A stretch of DNA of 64,000 nucleotides from Melissococcus plutonius ATCC 35311. GTDB lineage: Bacteria; Bacillota; Bacilli; Lactobacillales; Enterococcaceae. The position numbers and the translations under genes are program-made. The stretch covers positions 1,287,001 through 1,351,000 of the forward strand of contig NC_015516.1 in the NCBI RefSeq assembly GCF_000270185.1, written 5' to 3'. The notes under the pieces are model-generated. The model saw nothing but the letters and a program-made list of their open reading frames with translations. It searched no databases and was not told the DNA's origin. Shown here in pieces: positions 11,086 to 21,798 of this stretch. Every line of letters starts with the position of its first letter. Within the stretch, counting starts at the first letter, position 1.

Positions 11086-11220
11086 TGAAACAAGCAATGA
11101 CTAAGTTGTTCAACCATTTAATTATTCAGACGAAAAATAATTAAAACTTAACCTATAGTAGCAATACAACCAATTGTCTGATTATTAGAATACTATTAAA
11201 TTTGATTTTAAATATTTGAA

Positions 11221-11254
11221 TAAAAAAGATGCAGAATTTTCTTCTGCATCTTTT

Positions 11255-11256
<2 letters not shown>
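11221..11256 (-). terminator. Terminator of proS
   Basis: Perfect 15-bp hairpin (11222-11236 with 11242-11256), core GATGCAG/CTGCATC, with a 5-nt loop and A/U runs on both sides. The arm overlaps the first two bases of the proS stop codon. Confidence 0.9.
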
Positions 11257-12979
<1,723 letters not shown>

Positions 12980-13045
12980 TCATATTCTCCTTTGTTTTCG
13001 CATAGTTATTTGTTTATTATTATTTTTTATCGATTCAAATGACGA

Positions 13046-14314
13046 TTAAAAGAAAAATCGTTGAATATCATTCCAGGTCACTAGGACCATTAATACCATC
13101 AGAAAACCAAATCCAACTAATGTTAACATTCCTTCTTTTTCCTGACTTAATGGTTTTCTAAAAATTGCTTCAAAAATATTTAAAATAATTTTTCCGCCAT
13201 CCAATGCTGGAATAGGTAGCAAATTAACAATTCCTAGATTAATAGACAACATAGCCATCAACCAAATCACTGTACTAAGACCAGTTTTTGCTGCCTTTTC
13301 TGATAGTTGAAACATCATGACTGGTCCACCTAATTTATTCAAGCTAAATCCTGTAACTAATGATCCCAATGCTTTAAAAATTTGTGTTGAATTATCAACC
13401 GTTTGCTGAATACCACCTAAAAGTTTATCAGAAAAACTAGTCTTCATAGGAGCAGTTATGCCAATTGTACCAACCTTTGTACCATCCATTTTTTTGGTTT
13501 CTGGTATCACTGTTAACTTTCTTTGTTTTTCTGTACTTTTTACTACAAAAGTTAATTTTTTATCAGAATTTTTTTGAATGATCGATGTAAGGTCTGTCCA
13601 AGTATTTATTTTTTTATGATTGACTGAAAGAATTTCATCATTACTTTTTAGTCCTGCTTTCATTGCCGGACTATTTTCTAAAACCTGACCAATGTGATTT
13701 GTATTCGTTACGACTATACCACCCTGCACAAAAACCCATATAGTAAATAGAACAATTGCTAATAAAAAATTATTCATAGGACCAGCAAAATTTGTCAACA
13801 TTCGCTGCCATAACTTAGCTGACTGAAACTGAACATCAATAGGAGCAATTCGAACTTTTGTGCCATCCGCTTCAATTATTGATGCATCATGCTTTATTGG
13901 GTAACATTTTTCTTGTGCACTATCTCCATTAATATTTCCCTTAATATATAATTCTCTCTCTAAATCACTAGCTGTCATCTCAAGAGGAATACTATTGGGT
14001 AATTGGATTTTTTTACTTGTATTAATTGTAATGATTTCCTGTTGATCATTTAATTCGATAGAAAGAGGGGTTCCTGGTTGCAATTCAGTATCTTCTTCTC
14101 CCATGCCCGCCATTCTTACGTATCCACCGATAGGAAGAATACGAATAGTATAGGCTGTTCCATCTTTCCCTTGATGTTCAAAAATTTTTGGACCCATACC
14201 AATGGAAAATTCTCGAACCAAAATTCCTGAACGTTTTGCAAAAAAGAAATGTCCAAATTCATGAACTAAAACAAGTACACCGAAGACAATAATAAACGTT
14301 AAAATTGTTTTCAT
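13046..14314 (-). CDS. rseP: RIP metalloprotease RseP/Eep
   Basis: 422 aa site-2-type intramembrane zinc protease. HEFGH at residues 18-22 in the first membrane segment is the zinc site; NLLPIPALDGGK near the C-terminus supplies the third ligand. A PDZ domain lies at about 190-280. In Enterococcus this protein (Eep) trims lipoprotein signal peptides into peptide pheromones and processes anti-sigma factors. A longer frame begins at 14365, but the ATG at 14314 has GAAGGA at 5-6 nt and gives the family N-terminus. It is separated from cdsA by a 666-nt spacer. Confidence 0.93.
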   Translation of the reverse strand: MKTILTFIIVFGVLVLVHEFGHFFFAKRSGILVREFSIGMGPKIFEHQGKDGTAYTIRILPIGGYVRMAGMGEEDTELQPGTPLSIELNDQQEIITINTSKKIQLPNSIPLEMTASDLERELYIKGNINGDSAQEKCYPIKHDASIIEADGTKVRIAPIDVQFQSAKLWQRMLTNFAGPMNNFLLAIVLFTIWVFVQGGIVVTNTNHIGQVLENSPAMKAGLKSNDEILSVNHKKINTWTDLTSIIQKNSDKKLTFVVKSTEKQRKLTVIPETKKMDGTKVGTIGITAPMKTSFSDKLLGGIQQTVDNSTQIFKALGSLVTGFSLNKLGGPVMMFQLSEKAAKTGLSTVIWLMAMLSINLGIVNLLPIPALDGGKIILNIFEAIFRKPLSQEKEGMLTLVGFGFLMVLMVLVTWNDIQRFFF

Positions 14315-14980
14315 CGAATTCCTTCTTTCTTTATAAACCTTGAATAACCAATGATAAATTTTCACATTTATACAATGAATAAGATCATTTCATTCATTTA
14401 TTTAATTTCATTGAAAACATAAGTGAGTGATTCATAGAGTTTCTAATCGTTTTATCAATAAAAGATGAATGCTACCCTTTAATCAAAGGTAATCTAAAAG
14501 ATAAATATCATTTTTGTCCAACTATAAAATAACACAATTGGAATTTTTAGCCATTCATTTTTCCATAAACAGATACCCAACATCATTTTATCAAGAATGA
14601 AGGGTGTTTAGAATAAAAATTAAACAAATTAAAAACGATTGAACTTTTTACATAAAACAATTTCTATTTTATCATAATTTTTATCAAATGACCAATGAAT
14701 CTATATAACTTGCATTAAATATTTAAGTAAAATTTTTTTAATTTATAACTTTATTTTTTTTCATAAAAAATAAAAAGAATAACTTTTTGTTTAAATAATA
14801 AATTAATACTTATCATTTAAATCAATCAAAAAGAGTATAATTATTTTCAATAATAATATAAATCATTTAAACTATCTTTTCTACATGAAAAATTGAAATA
14901 AAAAATTTCTCAAAAGTTAGATTTTTATTCTAACTTTTAAGAAACAAAAATTAACTATAACAAAAATGATCATATATCTA
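14315..14980. other. Long spacer between rseP and cdsA
   Basis: In related genomes cdsA and rseP are usually nearly contiguous. Here 666 nt of very AT-rich sequence without a convincing ORF separates them. It contains the cdsA terminator (14906-14944) and presumably the rseP-proS promoter; no other structure was recognised. Confidence 0.5.
14906..14944 (-). terminator. Terminator of the uppS-cdsA transcript
   Basis: Perfect 10-bp stem AAAAGTTAGA/TCTAACTTTT (14912-14921 with 14929-14938), extended past a mismatch by TTCT/AGAA. An A/T-rich run with six U follows on the minus strand, 40 nt after the cdsA stop. Confidence 0.75.
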
Positions 14981-15781
14981 TTAAAAAATACCAAGTAAAT
15001 GCATAATTGGAAAAACAAATAATAAACTGTCAAATCTATCCAGGATACCACCATGTCCAGGTAAAATATTGCCAGAATCTTTTACGCCATAATGACGCTT
15101 AATCGAGGATTCTACTAAATCCCCAAATTGCCCTATAATTGAAAACATACCAGTTAGTATCAGCATTACAGGTAAAGAATAGGGATAAACGATCTGCCTT
15201 GATGTAATCAGAATAAAAATAAAGGCAATAACGATTGCTGATCCCACACCTCCAATTGCACCCTCGATTGTTTTATTTGGCGATACAGCTGGCAACAATT
15301 TTTTTTTACCATATTTTCTACCAATCATATATGCACCTATATCTGTTGCCCAAACAACAAATAAACCATATAGTAAAATTATCAAACTAGCATCACGTGC
15401 ATTGACAAAACTTTGAAATCCCATTCCAATATATAAACTAACAAGTACAGGAAAACCCGCTTCATCAATTGTATAATGATTTTTGGAAATCACAGAAATT
15501 CCTAAAATCAACATAACAATCAAATAAAAAAGAATAAAATTATTTGGTTGATTTGGTAAGAGGAAGGATAAGTAATATGTTGGGACAACTAGAAAAATTG
15601 CTCCAATAATCGATAATATTCCTTCCAAACTTGTTATACCAAGCTGATGCATTTTGAACATTTCATAAACACCTACACTCGCAAGTATAGCACCTGCTAA
15701 TGCTATCAAAAATCCACCATAGATAATGATCGGTATAAAAATAATTAATGCTACAATTGCAGTTATTACTCGTTGTCTCAC
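14981..15781 (-). CDS. cdsA: Phosphatidate cytidylyltransferase
   Basis: 266 aa multi-pass membrane enzyme making CDP-diacylglycerol from phosphatidate and CTP, the branch point of phospholipid synthesis. The CdsA signature is clear near 220-247 (SSIKRHYGVKDSGN, then PGHGGILDRFD). About eight hydrophobic segments. The start is GTG at 15781, with AAAGGAG 8 nt upstream. It lies 19 nt after uppS, so the two form one operon. Confidence 0.95.
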   Translation of the reverse strand: MRQRVITAIVALIIFIPIIIYGGFLIALAGAILASVGVYEMFKMHQLGITSLEGILSIIGAIFLVVPTYYLSFLLPNQPNNFILFYLIVMLILGISVISKNHYTIDEAGFPVLVSLYIGMGFQSFVNARDASLIILLYGLFVVWATDIGAYMIGRKYGKKKLLPAVSPNKTIEGAIGGVGSAIVIAFIFILITSRQIVYPYSLPVMLILTGMFSIIGQFGDLVESSIKRHYGVKDSGNILPGHGGILDRFDSLLFVFPIMHLLGIF

Positions 15782-15800
15782 TCGTTTTTCTCTCCTTTAT

Positions 15801-16586
15801 TTATTTCTTTAGGCCACCGAAACGACGACTCCGATTTTGAAATGAGGCAATTGCTGTTTCTAATAATTTATCATTAAAATCTGGCCATAAAGCATCGGTA
15901 AAAAATAATTCACTATAAGCTATTTGCCATAAAAGAAAATTACTGATGCGCTCTTCTCCACTTGTACGAATCAATAATTCTGGATCTCTCAAATTTGCTG
16001 GTAGGAAACGTGTCATCAAATTATCAGAAATTAATGCCTCATCAATTTCATCAATGGATAACAATTTATTTTCAATTTTTTCACCAATTTCTTTAACAGC
16101 TGTTACAATCTCTCCCCTACCTCCATAGTTCAAAGCAAAGTTTAAAATCATGCCAGTATTATTTTTAGTCTGTTCAATTGCCTGTTCTACGGCTTTTTGT
16201 GTATGTTTAGGTAGAAATTCCTTGTAGCCCATTACATGCACCTGAACATTTTCCTTGATCAATTCTGGTACAAATGTATCAAAAAAATCCACGGGAAGTT
16301 GCATTAAAAAATTTACTTCTTCTGTTGGACGTTTCCAATTCTCTGTAGAAAAAGCATATAATGTCAACACCTTAATACCTAGGTGATTTGCATGTTTTGT
16401 AATCTTTTTGACAGTGTTCATTCCTTCTTTATGACCGGCAATTCTTGGTAATCGTCTATTTTGTGCCCAGCGACCGTTACCATCCATAATGATTGCTATA
16501 TGTTTAGGAATATCGCCATCTTGATCAAAAGTAAAGGAGCTTTCTTTTTGAATATATTTATTTTTTTGCGGAAAAAAACGTAGCAT
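15801..16586 (-). CDS. uppS: Undecaprenyl diphosphate synthase
   Basis: 261 aa cis-prenyltransferase that makes the C55 carrier lipid for peptidoglycan and other wall polymers. Motifs: [12 protein letters not shown] (catalytic Asp, near 30-41), [19 protein letters not shown], and the C-terminal [15 protein letters not shown]...E. Start ATG at 16586 with GGAGGAGG. First gene of the uppS-cdsA operon; an extended -10 upstream (16618-16626) gives it its own promoter, as the frr transcript ends in a strong hairpin. Confidence 0.96.
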   Translation of the reverse strand: MLRFFPQKNKYIQKESSFTFDQDGDIPKHIAIIMDGNGRWAQNRRLPRIAGHKEGMNTVKKITKHANHLGIKVLTLYAFSTENWKRPTEEVNFLMQLPVDFFDTFVPELIKENVQVHVMGYKEFLPKHTQKAVEQAIEQTKNNTGMILNFALNYGGRGEIVTAVKEIGEKIENKLLSIDEIDEALISDNLMTRFLPANLRDPELLIRTSGEERISNFLLWQIAYSELFFTDALWPDFNDKLLETAIASFQNRSRRFGGLKK

Positions 16587-16617
16587 TTTTCCTCCTCCAA
16601 TCCATTATATCTAGTCT

Positions 16618-16626
16618 ATTATAGCA
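16618..16626 (-). promoter_or_regulatory. Extended -10 promoter of uppS
   Basis: TGCTATAAT on the minus strand, about 30 nt upstream of the uppS start, matching the TGnTATAAT extended -10. No good -35 is seen, as is usual for this class. Confidence 0.5.
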
Positions 16627-16754
16627 GTATCTGTAGAAAAAACCTATGCTAAATAGCATTTTTTCTAAATTATCAAATGGGTAAGTAAATGAATGAAAAA
16701 ATTTTATTGGTATCTTATTAAGGTATTTCCCTAAAACATCGTTTAAAAAATAAT

Positions 16755-16813
16755 TATCAAGCAAAAAAGCGATATAAAAATAAAAAATTTTTATATCGCT
16801 TTTTTGCTTGATA
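16755..16813. terminator. 26-bp perfect hairpin between frr and uppS
   Basis: Arms 16755-16780 and 16788-16813 are perfectly complementary, with a 7-nt loop. The stem core is GCAAAAAAGCGATAT, and U-rich sequence follows on the minus strand. It lies 27 nt beyond the frr stop and terminates the pyrH-frr transcript. The length is unusual for an intrinsic terminator. Confidence 0.85.
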
Positions 16814-16839
16814 AAGATATCTTTCGTTTTTAACTTAAT

Positions 16840-17397
16840 TTATACTTCTAGAATTTCTGCTTCTTTTTCTGAGGCAATATTATCAAGGTTCTTAATACTA
16901 TTGTCAGTTAATTGTTGCACATCTTTTTCAGAAGTATGCAATTCATCTTCAGTAATATCTCCATTTTTGTTTTGTTTTTTTAAAGTATCCATTGTGTCTC
17001 TACGGATATTTCGAACAGCAATTTTAGCATTTTCTGCTTCTTTTTTGACTTCTTTTGCTAATTCTTTTCTACGTTCTTCTGTCAGTTGCGGAATAACTAA
17101 ACGAATAATATTTCCATCACTTGTTGGACTAATACCTATATCGCTCGCTTGGATTGCTCGTTCGATATCCTTAATGGAATTTTTGTCAAATGGTGTAATC
17201 ATTAAGATTCGTGCTTCCGGAATGCTAATTGTTGCCAATTGGTTTACCGGTGTCATTACGCCATAGTATTCAACTTGTATACGATCCAATAAACTAGCAT
17301 TTGCTCGTCCAGCACGAATTTGTCCCAATTCACGTTGTAAATTCTGTTCTGCTTTTTTCATTCGTTCTGTTGTTTCTTTTAATAATTGATCTGTCAT
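16840..17397 (-). CDS. frr: Ribosome recycling factor
   Basis: 185 aa, the normal RRF length. It releases ribosomes from mRNA after termination together with EF-G. Characteristic features are the N-terminal helix with [22 protein letters not shown], then RR..LAK..K and VRNIRRD. Start ATG at 17397 with AAGGAGG at 7 nt. It sits 32 nt after pyrH, and the two are probably co-transcribed. Confidence 0.97.
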   Translation of the reverse strand: MTDQLLKETTERMKKAEQNLQRELGQIRAGRANASLLDRIQVEYYGVMTPVNQLATISIPEARILMITPFDKNSIKDIERAIQASDIGISPTSDGNIIRLVIPQLTEERRKELAKEVKKEAENAKIAVRNIRRDTMDTLKKQNKNGDITEDELHTSEKDVQQLTDNSIKNLDNIASEKEAEILEV

Positions 17398-17429
17398 TCA
17401 TTTTCCTCCTTAATTTAATTTATATTAAA

Positions 17430-18146
17430 TTATCTTACTGTCGTACCGATATTTTCTCCCAAGCAGGCACGACGAATATTTCCAGGTTCATTCAAATTAA
17501 ATACTACCAATGGAATATTGTTGTCCATACTTAATGAACTAGCAGTTGAATCCATTACTTGGAGTCCCTTAGAAATGACATCCAAATGGGTTAATTCATC
17601 ATATTTTACAGCTGTCATGTCCACTTTTGGATCAGCAGAATAGATACCATCAACATTATTTTTTGCCATTAAAATAACATCAGCGTCTATCTCGGCAGCT
17701 CTGAGGGCGGCAGTAGTATCTGTTGAGAAATAAGGATTACCTGTTCCAGCAGCAAAAATAACCATACGTCCTTTTTCTAAATGACGTTCTGCCTTACGCC
17801 TAATATAAGGCTCTGCAATTTGACGCATATCAATTGAAGTTTGAACACGAGTTGGAACTCCTAAAGCTTCTAATCTGTCTTGTAGTGCTAATGCATTCAT
17901 TACGGTAGCAAGCATCCCCATATAATCTGCCTGAGCACGTTCCATTCCCATCTGTGCACCAATTTGTCCACGCCAAATATTTCCACCACCAACAACGATT
18001 GCCATCTCAATACCTAGTTCGAATACATCTTTAATTTCTGCAACAATGTCTTTAATTACAGGAGGTTTGATACCGAAGCCATCCTCTCCAGCCAATGCTT
18101 CACCGCTTAACTTTAATATAACACGTTGATATTTTGGTTTAACCAT
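17430..18146 (-). CDS. pyrH: UMP kinase
   Basis: 238 aa amino-acid-kinase-fold enzyme phosphorylating UMP to UDP in the cytoplasm. Visible motifs: LKLSGEAL near 10, [10 protein letters not shown] near 50, [17 protein letters not shown] near 130, and [10 protein letters not shown] near the C-terminus. Start ATG at 18146. It is placed in the conserved rpsB-tsf-pyrH-frr order, but a strong terminator separates it from tsf, so it should have its own promoter in 18147-18280. Confidence 0.96.
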   Translation of the reverse strand: MVKPKYQRVILKLSGEALAGEDGFGIKPPVIKDIVAEIKDVFELGIEMAIVVGGGNIWRGQIGAQMGMERAQADYMGMLATVMNALALQDRLEALGVPTRVQTSIDMRQIAEPYIRRKAERHLEKGRMVIFAAGTGNPYFSTDTTAALRAAEIDADVILMAKNNVDGIYSADPKVDMTAVKYDELTHLDVISKGLQVMDSTASSLSMDNNIPLVVFNLNEPGNIRRACLGENIGTTVR

Positions 18147-18280
18147 CTAAAGTCCCTCCAATTTTTCTAAAAACATTTTATCATAAGTTGCTTTTTCTGC
18201 CACCTATTTAATAAAATTTCATTATTTACTCGTCTAATTCATGATACTGATTCGCCTAATAATAGAAATCAATCATTTTC

Positions 18281-18312
18281 AAAAAAAAGGAGCGCAATAA
18301 TTATGCGTTCCT
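18281..18312 (-). terminator. Terminator of the rpsB-tsf transcript
   Basis: 9-bp stem AGGAGCGCA/TGCGTTCCT (one G-U pair), 18288-18296 with 18304-18312, followed on the minus strand by eight U. It lies 20 nt after the tsf stop. Confidence 0.85.
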
Positions 18313-18331
18313 ACCTGTTAGTTTAACAGTT

Positions 18332-19213
18332 TTATTTTTTCACTTGACTCATTACTTCATCTACAAAGTTATCTTCTCTTTTTTCAATTCCTTCACCAAC
18401 TTCGTAACGAATAAATGATTTTACTGTTGCATCTTTAGAAGCAACATATTTTTTGACAGTTATATCTGGGTCTTTTACAAATGGTTGATCTACCAAGGTA
18501 ATTTCGGCTTTAAATTTATTTAAACGACCAATAACCATTTTATCAACAATATTTGCTGGTTTTCCTTCATTCAATGCTTGTTCAGTTAACACTGCTTTTT
18601 CATGTTCCAATTCTTCATTAGGAATTTGTGATTCATCGACATAACGAGGATTAATAGCAGCAACATGCATTGCAATATCTTTTGCCATTGATTCATCAGT
18701 TGTTCCTTCTAAAACGCTTAATACAGCAATTCGTCCACCCATATGTAGGTAGGCACCGAAGGCTGCATTATCTGTTTTTTCAACAACCTCGAACCGACGG
18801 AAACTGATTTTTTCACCAATCACAGTCGTTGCTTCAATGATTTCAGATTCAATCGTTCCTTTATCTGTTTTAATGGCCATAGCTTCTTCTAAAGTTTGTG
18901 GTTTATTTTTTGCAACCGATTCAGCAATTGTTTTTACAAGTTCTTGAAACATATCATTTTTAGAAACAAAATCTGTTTCTGAATTCACTTCAACGATTGC
19001 TGCTGTATTTCCATTAACAGCAACGTTTGCTAAGCCTTCTGCAGCTACACGATCATTCTTCTTAGATGCTTTAGCCATACCTTTTTCACGTAAAAAATCA
19101 ACGGCTTGCTCCATATCACCATTTACTTCGACTAATGCTTTTTTGGCATCCATCATACCAACGCCAGTCATATCACGCAATTCTTTCACCATTTTAGCTG
19201 TAATATCTGCCAT
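18332..19213 (-). CDS. tsf: Elongation factor Ts
   Basis: 293 aa nucleotide-exchange factor for EF-Tu. The N-terminal UBA-like module ([19 protein letters not shown]) and the TDFVS motif ([14 protein letters not shown] near 76-90), which contacts EF-Tu, are intact. Start ATG at 19213 with GGGAGGAAT upstream. Second gene of the rpsB-tsf operon, 123 nt after rpsB with a hairpin in between that may reduce its expression relative to S2. Confidence 0.97.
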   Translation of the reverse strand: MADITAKMVKELRDMTGVGMMDAKKALVEVNGDMEQAVDFLREKGMAKASKKNDRVAAEGLANVAVNGNTAAIVEVNSETDFVSKNDMFQELVKTIAESVAKNKPQTLEEAMAIKTDKGTIESEIIEATTVIGEKISFRRFEVVEKTDNAAFGAYLHMGGRIAVLSVLEGTTDESMAKDIAMHVAAINPRYVDESQIPNEELEHEKAVLTEQALNEGKPANIVDKMVIGRLNKFKAEITLVDQPFVKDPDITVKKYVASKDATVKSFIRYEVGEGIEKREDNFVDEVMSQVKK

Positions 19214-19255
19214 GTTTATTCCTCCCTGGATAATATGATATCGTCTATCTAGTTT

Positions 19256-19321
19256 TTAAAAAAGCTATTTCAAAAAAAATTAGGCTGTGATCACTCATTC
19301 AGCTTTGATTTGAAATAGCTT
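19256..19321 (-). terminator. Hairpin between rpsB and tsf (partial terminator)
   Basis: A 13-bp perfect stem (19262-19274 with 19309-19321; AAGCTATTTCAAA) encloses a 34-nt loop and is followed on the minus strand by GCTTTTTT. The large loop suggests incomplete termination, allowing read-through into tsf. Confidence 0.6.
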
Positions 19322-19336
19322 AGGTTCATTCATTAT

Positions 19337-20134
19337 TTATTCAGCAGTTTTATTTGCAGTGTCTTCATTTTCTGCTGCTTGATCGGCAACTTGTTCAATC
19401 GATGTTGGCTCAGAAGCTTCGTCAGTAAATACTTCTTCAACTGCTTGATCTTCTCCTTGATTTCCTTCGATAAATGCATCAGCCATCTTAGCAGTAAGTA
19501 ATTTTACTGCACGAATCGCATCATCATTAGAAGGAATAACAACATCAATTTCATCTGGATCACAATTTGTGTCTACCATTGCAACGATAGGAATATTTAA
19601 TTTTTGTGCTTCCTGAACAGCAATTCTTTCTTTTCTTGGATCAACAACATACATTACATCTGGAATTCTAGGCATATCTGCAATCCCACCTAAGAATTTT
19701 TCTAAACGTTCACGCTCTTTATTCAAACCAACAACTTCTTTTTTAGGTAACACGTCAAATGTACCATCTTCTTCCATTGTATTGATTTGTTTTAAACGAG
19801 CAATACGTTTTTGAATTGTATCCCAGTTTGTTAATGTTCCACCTAACCAACGATGGTTAACATAGTATTGTCCAGCACGAATTGCTTCATCTTTAATTGC
19901 TTCCTGTGCTTGTTTTTTAGTCCCAACAAATAACGCAACTCCGCCATCTTCAGCAACATTTTTCATGTAATCGTAAGCAGCATCCACCAATTTTACAGTC
20001 TTTTGTAAATCGATAATATAAATGCCATTTCTTTCTGTGAAGATATATTTCTTCATTTTAGGATTCCAGCGGCGCGTTTGATGACCAAAATGCACACCGG
20101 CTTCTAACAATTGTTTCATTGAAATTACTGCCAT
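19337..20134 (-). CDS. rpsB: Ribosomal protein S2
   Basis: 265 aa. Typical S2 N-terminus ([25 protein letters not shown]) and [18 protein letters not shown]...DTNCDPD. The acidic C-terminal extension (about residues 225-265) is normal for Enterococcaceae. A frame extension reaches 20149, but the ATG at 20134 has GGAGG 8 nt upstream. First gene of the rpsB-tsf operon, with a well-formed promoter about 130 nt upstream and a long leader. Confidence 0.97.
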   Translation of the reverse strand: MAVISMKQLLEAGVHFGHQTRRWNPKMKKYIFTERNGIYIIDLQKTVKLVDAAYDYMKNVAEDGGVALFVGTKKQAQEAIKDEAIRAGQYYVNHRWLGGTLTNWDTIQKRIARLKQINTMEEDGTFDVLPKKEVVGLNKERERLEKFLGGIADMPRIPDVMYVVDPRKERIAVQEAQKLNIPIVAMVDTNCDPDEIDVVIPSNDDAIRAVKLLTAKMADAFIEGNQGEDQAVEEVFTDEASEPTSIEQVADQAAENEDTANKTAE

Positions 20135-20272
20135 GTTTTTTTCCTCCAATTTGGTTTTTATTTATTCCTCTCTAGTTCTCTCTTTTATAAAGAACTGCAT
20201 TACACAGCACCGCTTTATAAATCAAACTAGATGTGAATTTATGTCGTCAAAATAATTCAACGTACCCTTCAT

Positions 20273-20301
20273 AGTATACAGCACTGCAAAGTAGAAATCA
20301 A
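20273..20301 (-). promoter_or_regulatory. rpsB promoter
   Basis: Minus-strand TTGATT (20301-20296) and TATACT (20278-20273) with a 17-nt spacer. It predicts a start near 20266 and a 5' leader of about 130 nt, long enough for S2 autoregulation, although no known leader motif was recognised. Confidence 0.65.
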
Positions 20302-20368
20302 TATTTTTATCAATTCTATTAGATCGATTCTGTAAGATAGACAGCTACCCAAAAATTATTACTAAAAA

Positions 20369-21154
20369 TCAGCCTTTTTTTATCTGCTCAAAATGAAAAA
20401 TTAAAATGCCAGCAGCAACCGCCACATTTAATGATTCTGAAGCTCCCTTCATTGGAATATGAATCACTTGATCTACTTGTGTTAATAAGGACTGATTAAT
20501 TCCTTGCCCTTCATTTCCAACCATTAATCCATAAGTATGAGGTACTTTTACCTGCGTATAAGCCACTGATCGTTGGGTAACTTCTGTTCCAAAAACTGGA
20601 ATTTCTTTTTCTTGAAATTGAGAGAGGACAGCTGGTAAAGATGCATGCAGGATAGATAAATGATAATTGCTTCCTTGCATGGATCGTAGGGTTTTTGTAC
20701 TATATATATCGGCAGTTCCCTCACCTAAAATAACTCCCGCTAATCCGGCTGCATCAGCCGTACGAATCATTGTTCCGACATTTCCTGGGTCTTGGATATT
20801 ATCTAGTAATAACCAGCCACCGTCTACCATAATATCTTTTATTTCTCTCTCTTCCTGCATAGCTATAATGGCTAAAATTCCTTGCGGTGTTGGCAACTTT
20901 GATAAATAATGCATGACTTCCTCACTCACTATAATGATCTGAGAAAAATCCTTATCCAATAACCATTCTTCCCATTCCATTTTTCCTTTTGATGTTAATA
21001 AAATAGATTCAATTGATTGATTTGTATTTATAGCTTCCTCAACTAAATGAAAACCTTCAACAATATATTTTTTTTGATCTTGACGATATTTTTTTTGTTG
21101 AAGTTTTCTCCACTCTTTAATTAGGATGTTTTTTGTAGATAAGATTTCTTTCAT
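20369..21154 (-). CDS. SpoU-family RNA methyltransferase (YsgA-like)
   Basis: 261 aa. An N-terminal substrate-binding domain (YIVEGFHLVEEAI near 30) is followed by the SPOUT knot: LLDNIQDPGNVGTMIRTADAAG, MVGNEGQGI and ES LNVAVAAGI motifs that form the SAM pocket. It is a 2'-O-methyltransferase of rRNA or tRNA; the target base is not predictable. Start: GTG at 21160 touches the Shine-Dalgarno, whereas ATG at 21154 sits 7 nt after GGAGAGG and is preferred. It is divergent from acyP. Confidence 0.88.
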   Translation of the reverse strand: MKEILSTKNILIKEWRKLQQKKYRQDQKKYIVEGFHLVEEAINTNQSIESILLTSKGKMEWEEWLLDKDFSQIIIVSEEVMHYLSKLPTPQGILAIIAMQEEREIKDIMVDGGWLLLDNIQDPGNVGTMIRTADAAGLAGVILGEGTADIYSTKTLRSMQGSNYHLSILHASLPAVLSQFQEKEIPVFGTEVTQRSVAYTQVKVPHTYGLMVGNEGQGINQSLLTQVDQVIHIPMKGASESLNVAVAAGILIFHFEQIKKG

Positions 21155-21269
21155 TTTCACACCTCTCCGTTATTATAACATGAAAAAAATAAAGCAATGT
21201 TTGAAACTTGCAGATAAATAAAAAAATAGCTATCATTGTCTTATCAATAAAAAAGGATGTGTATATCTT

Positions 21270-21545
21270 ATGAAAAAAGTCAGTATGAATATTCAGGGAC
21301 ACGTTCAGGGTGTTGGTTTTAGATATACAGCAAAAACACTTGCTGATCAGTTAGGTGTTACAGGAAATGTAAGAAACGAAGAAGACGGTTCTGTTACCAT
21401 CAATGCCGTTGGTAAAAATAAAGCAATTGATGAATTTGTTTTAAAGATTAAAAACTCACCTTCTCCCTCTGGTCATGTTACCTATGTTGATATTAGCGAC
21501 TCGCCTTATTTAGAAGATTTTGAACAGTTCACTATTACGATTTGA
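21270..21545 (+). CDS. acyP: Acylphosphatase
   Basis: 91 aa, the standard size. It hydrolyses acyl phosphates. The signature GHVQGVGFRYT (residues 9-19, catalytic Arg at about 18) and GNVRNEEDGSV (catalytic Asn) are both present. Start ATG at 21270; AAAGGA lies about 12 nt upstream, longer than ideal, so translation may be modest. It is divergent from the methyltransferase gene and upstream of yidC in the same direction, with a structured spacer between. Confidence 0.93.
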   Translation: MKKVSMNIQGHVQGVGFRYTAKTLADQLGVTGNVRNEEDGSVTINAVGKNKAIDEFVLKIKNSPSPSGHVTYVDISDSPYLEDFEQFTITI

Positions 21546-21564
21546 ATAATAAATAACAATCCAA

Positions 21565-21703
21565 CGAAATGAGTAAATATAAATAATAGTGAATACTTTG
21601 CTTACTGTTTACAAATCGGGAAATTAGCCTAAATGAAGAAGTCCGTACTAATGCAAGATTGAAATTCCTTCTATTAGCCTGCCATTTCGCTTGTAAATAA
21701 CAG
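21565..21703 (+). ncRNA. Possible structured leader or small RNA upstream of yidC
   Basis: The 253-nt spacer between acyP and yidC holds nested inverted repeats: CTGTTTACAA at 21605-21614 pairs with TTGTAAATAACAG at 21691-21703 (2-nt bulge), GAAAT with ATTTC inside it, and AGAAG with CTTCT near the centre. ATTAGCCT occurs twice as a direct repeat (21623-21630, 21673-21680). CGAAATG at 21565-21571 can alternatively pair with CATTTCG at 21682-21688, giving two exclusive folds. No known riboswitch core was recognised. Confidence 0.3.
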
Positions 21704-21798
21704 ATTTAATCGAAACTTTTTGTGATTTTCATTGAAAAAAGGAAATTTTTCAAGTATAGTTAGATTTGTGAAAATTTTTTAGAAAAGGAACGAAATAC

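Noticed and set aside
16558-16764. 68-codon frame upstream of uppS
   Set aside because: It runs through the uppS promoter and start and into the frr terminator, has no ribosome binding site and resembles no protein.
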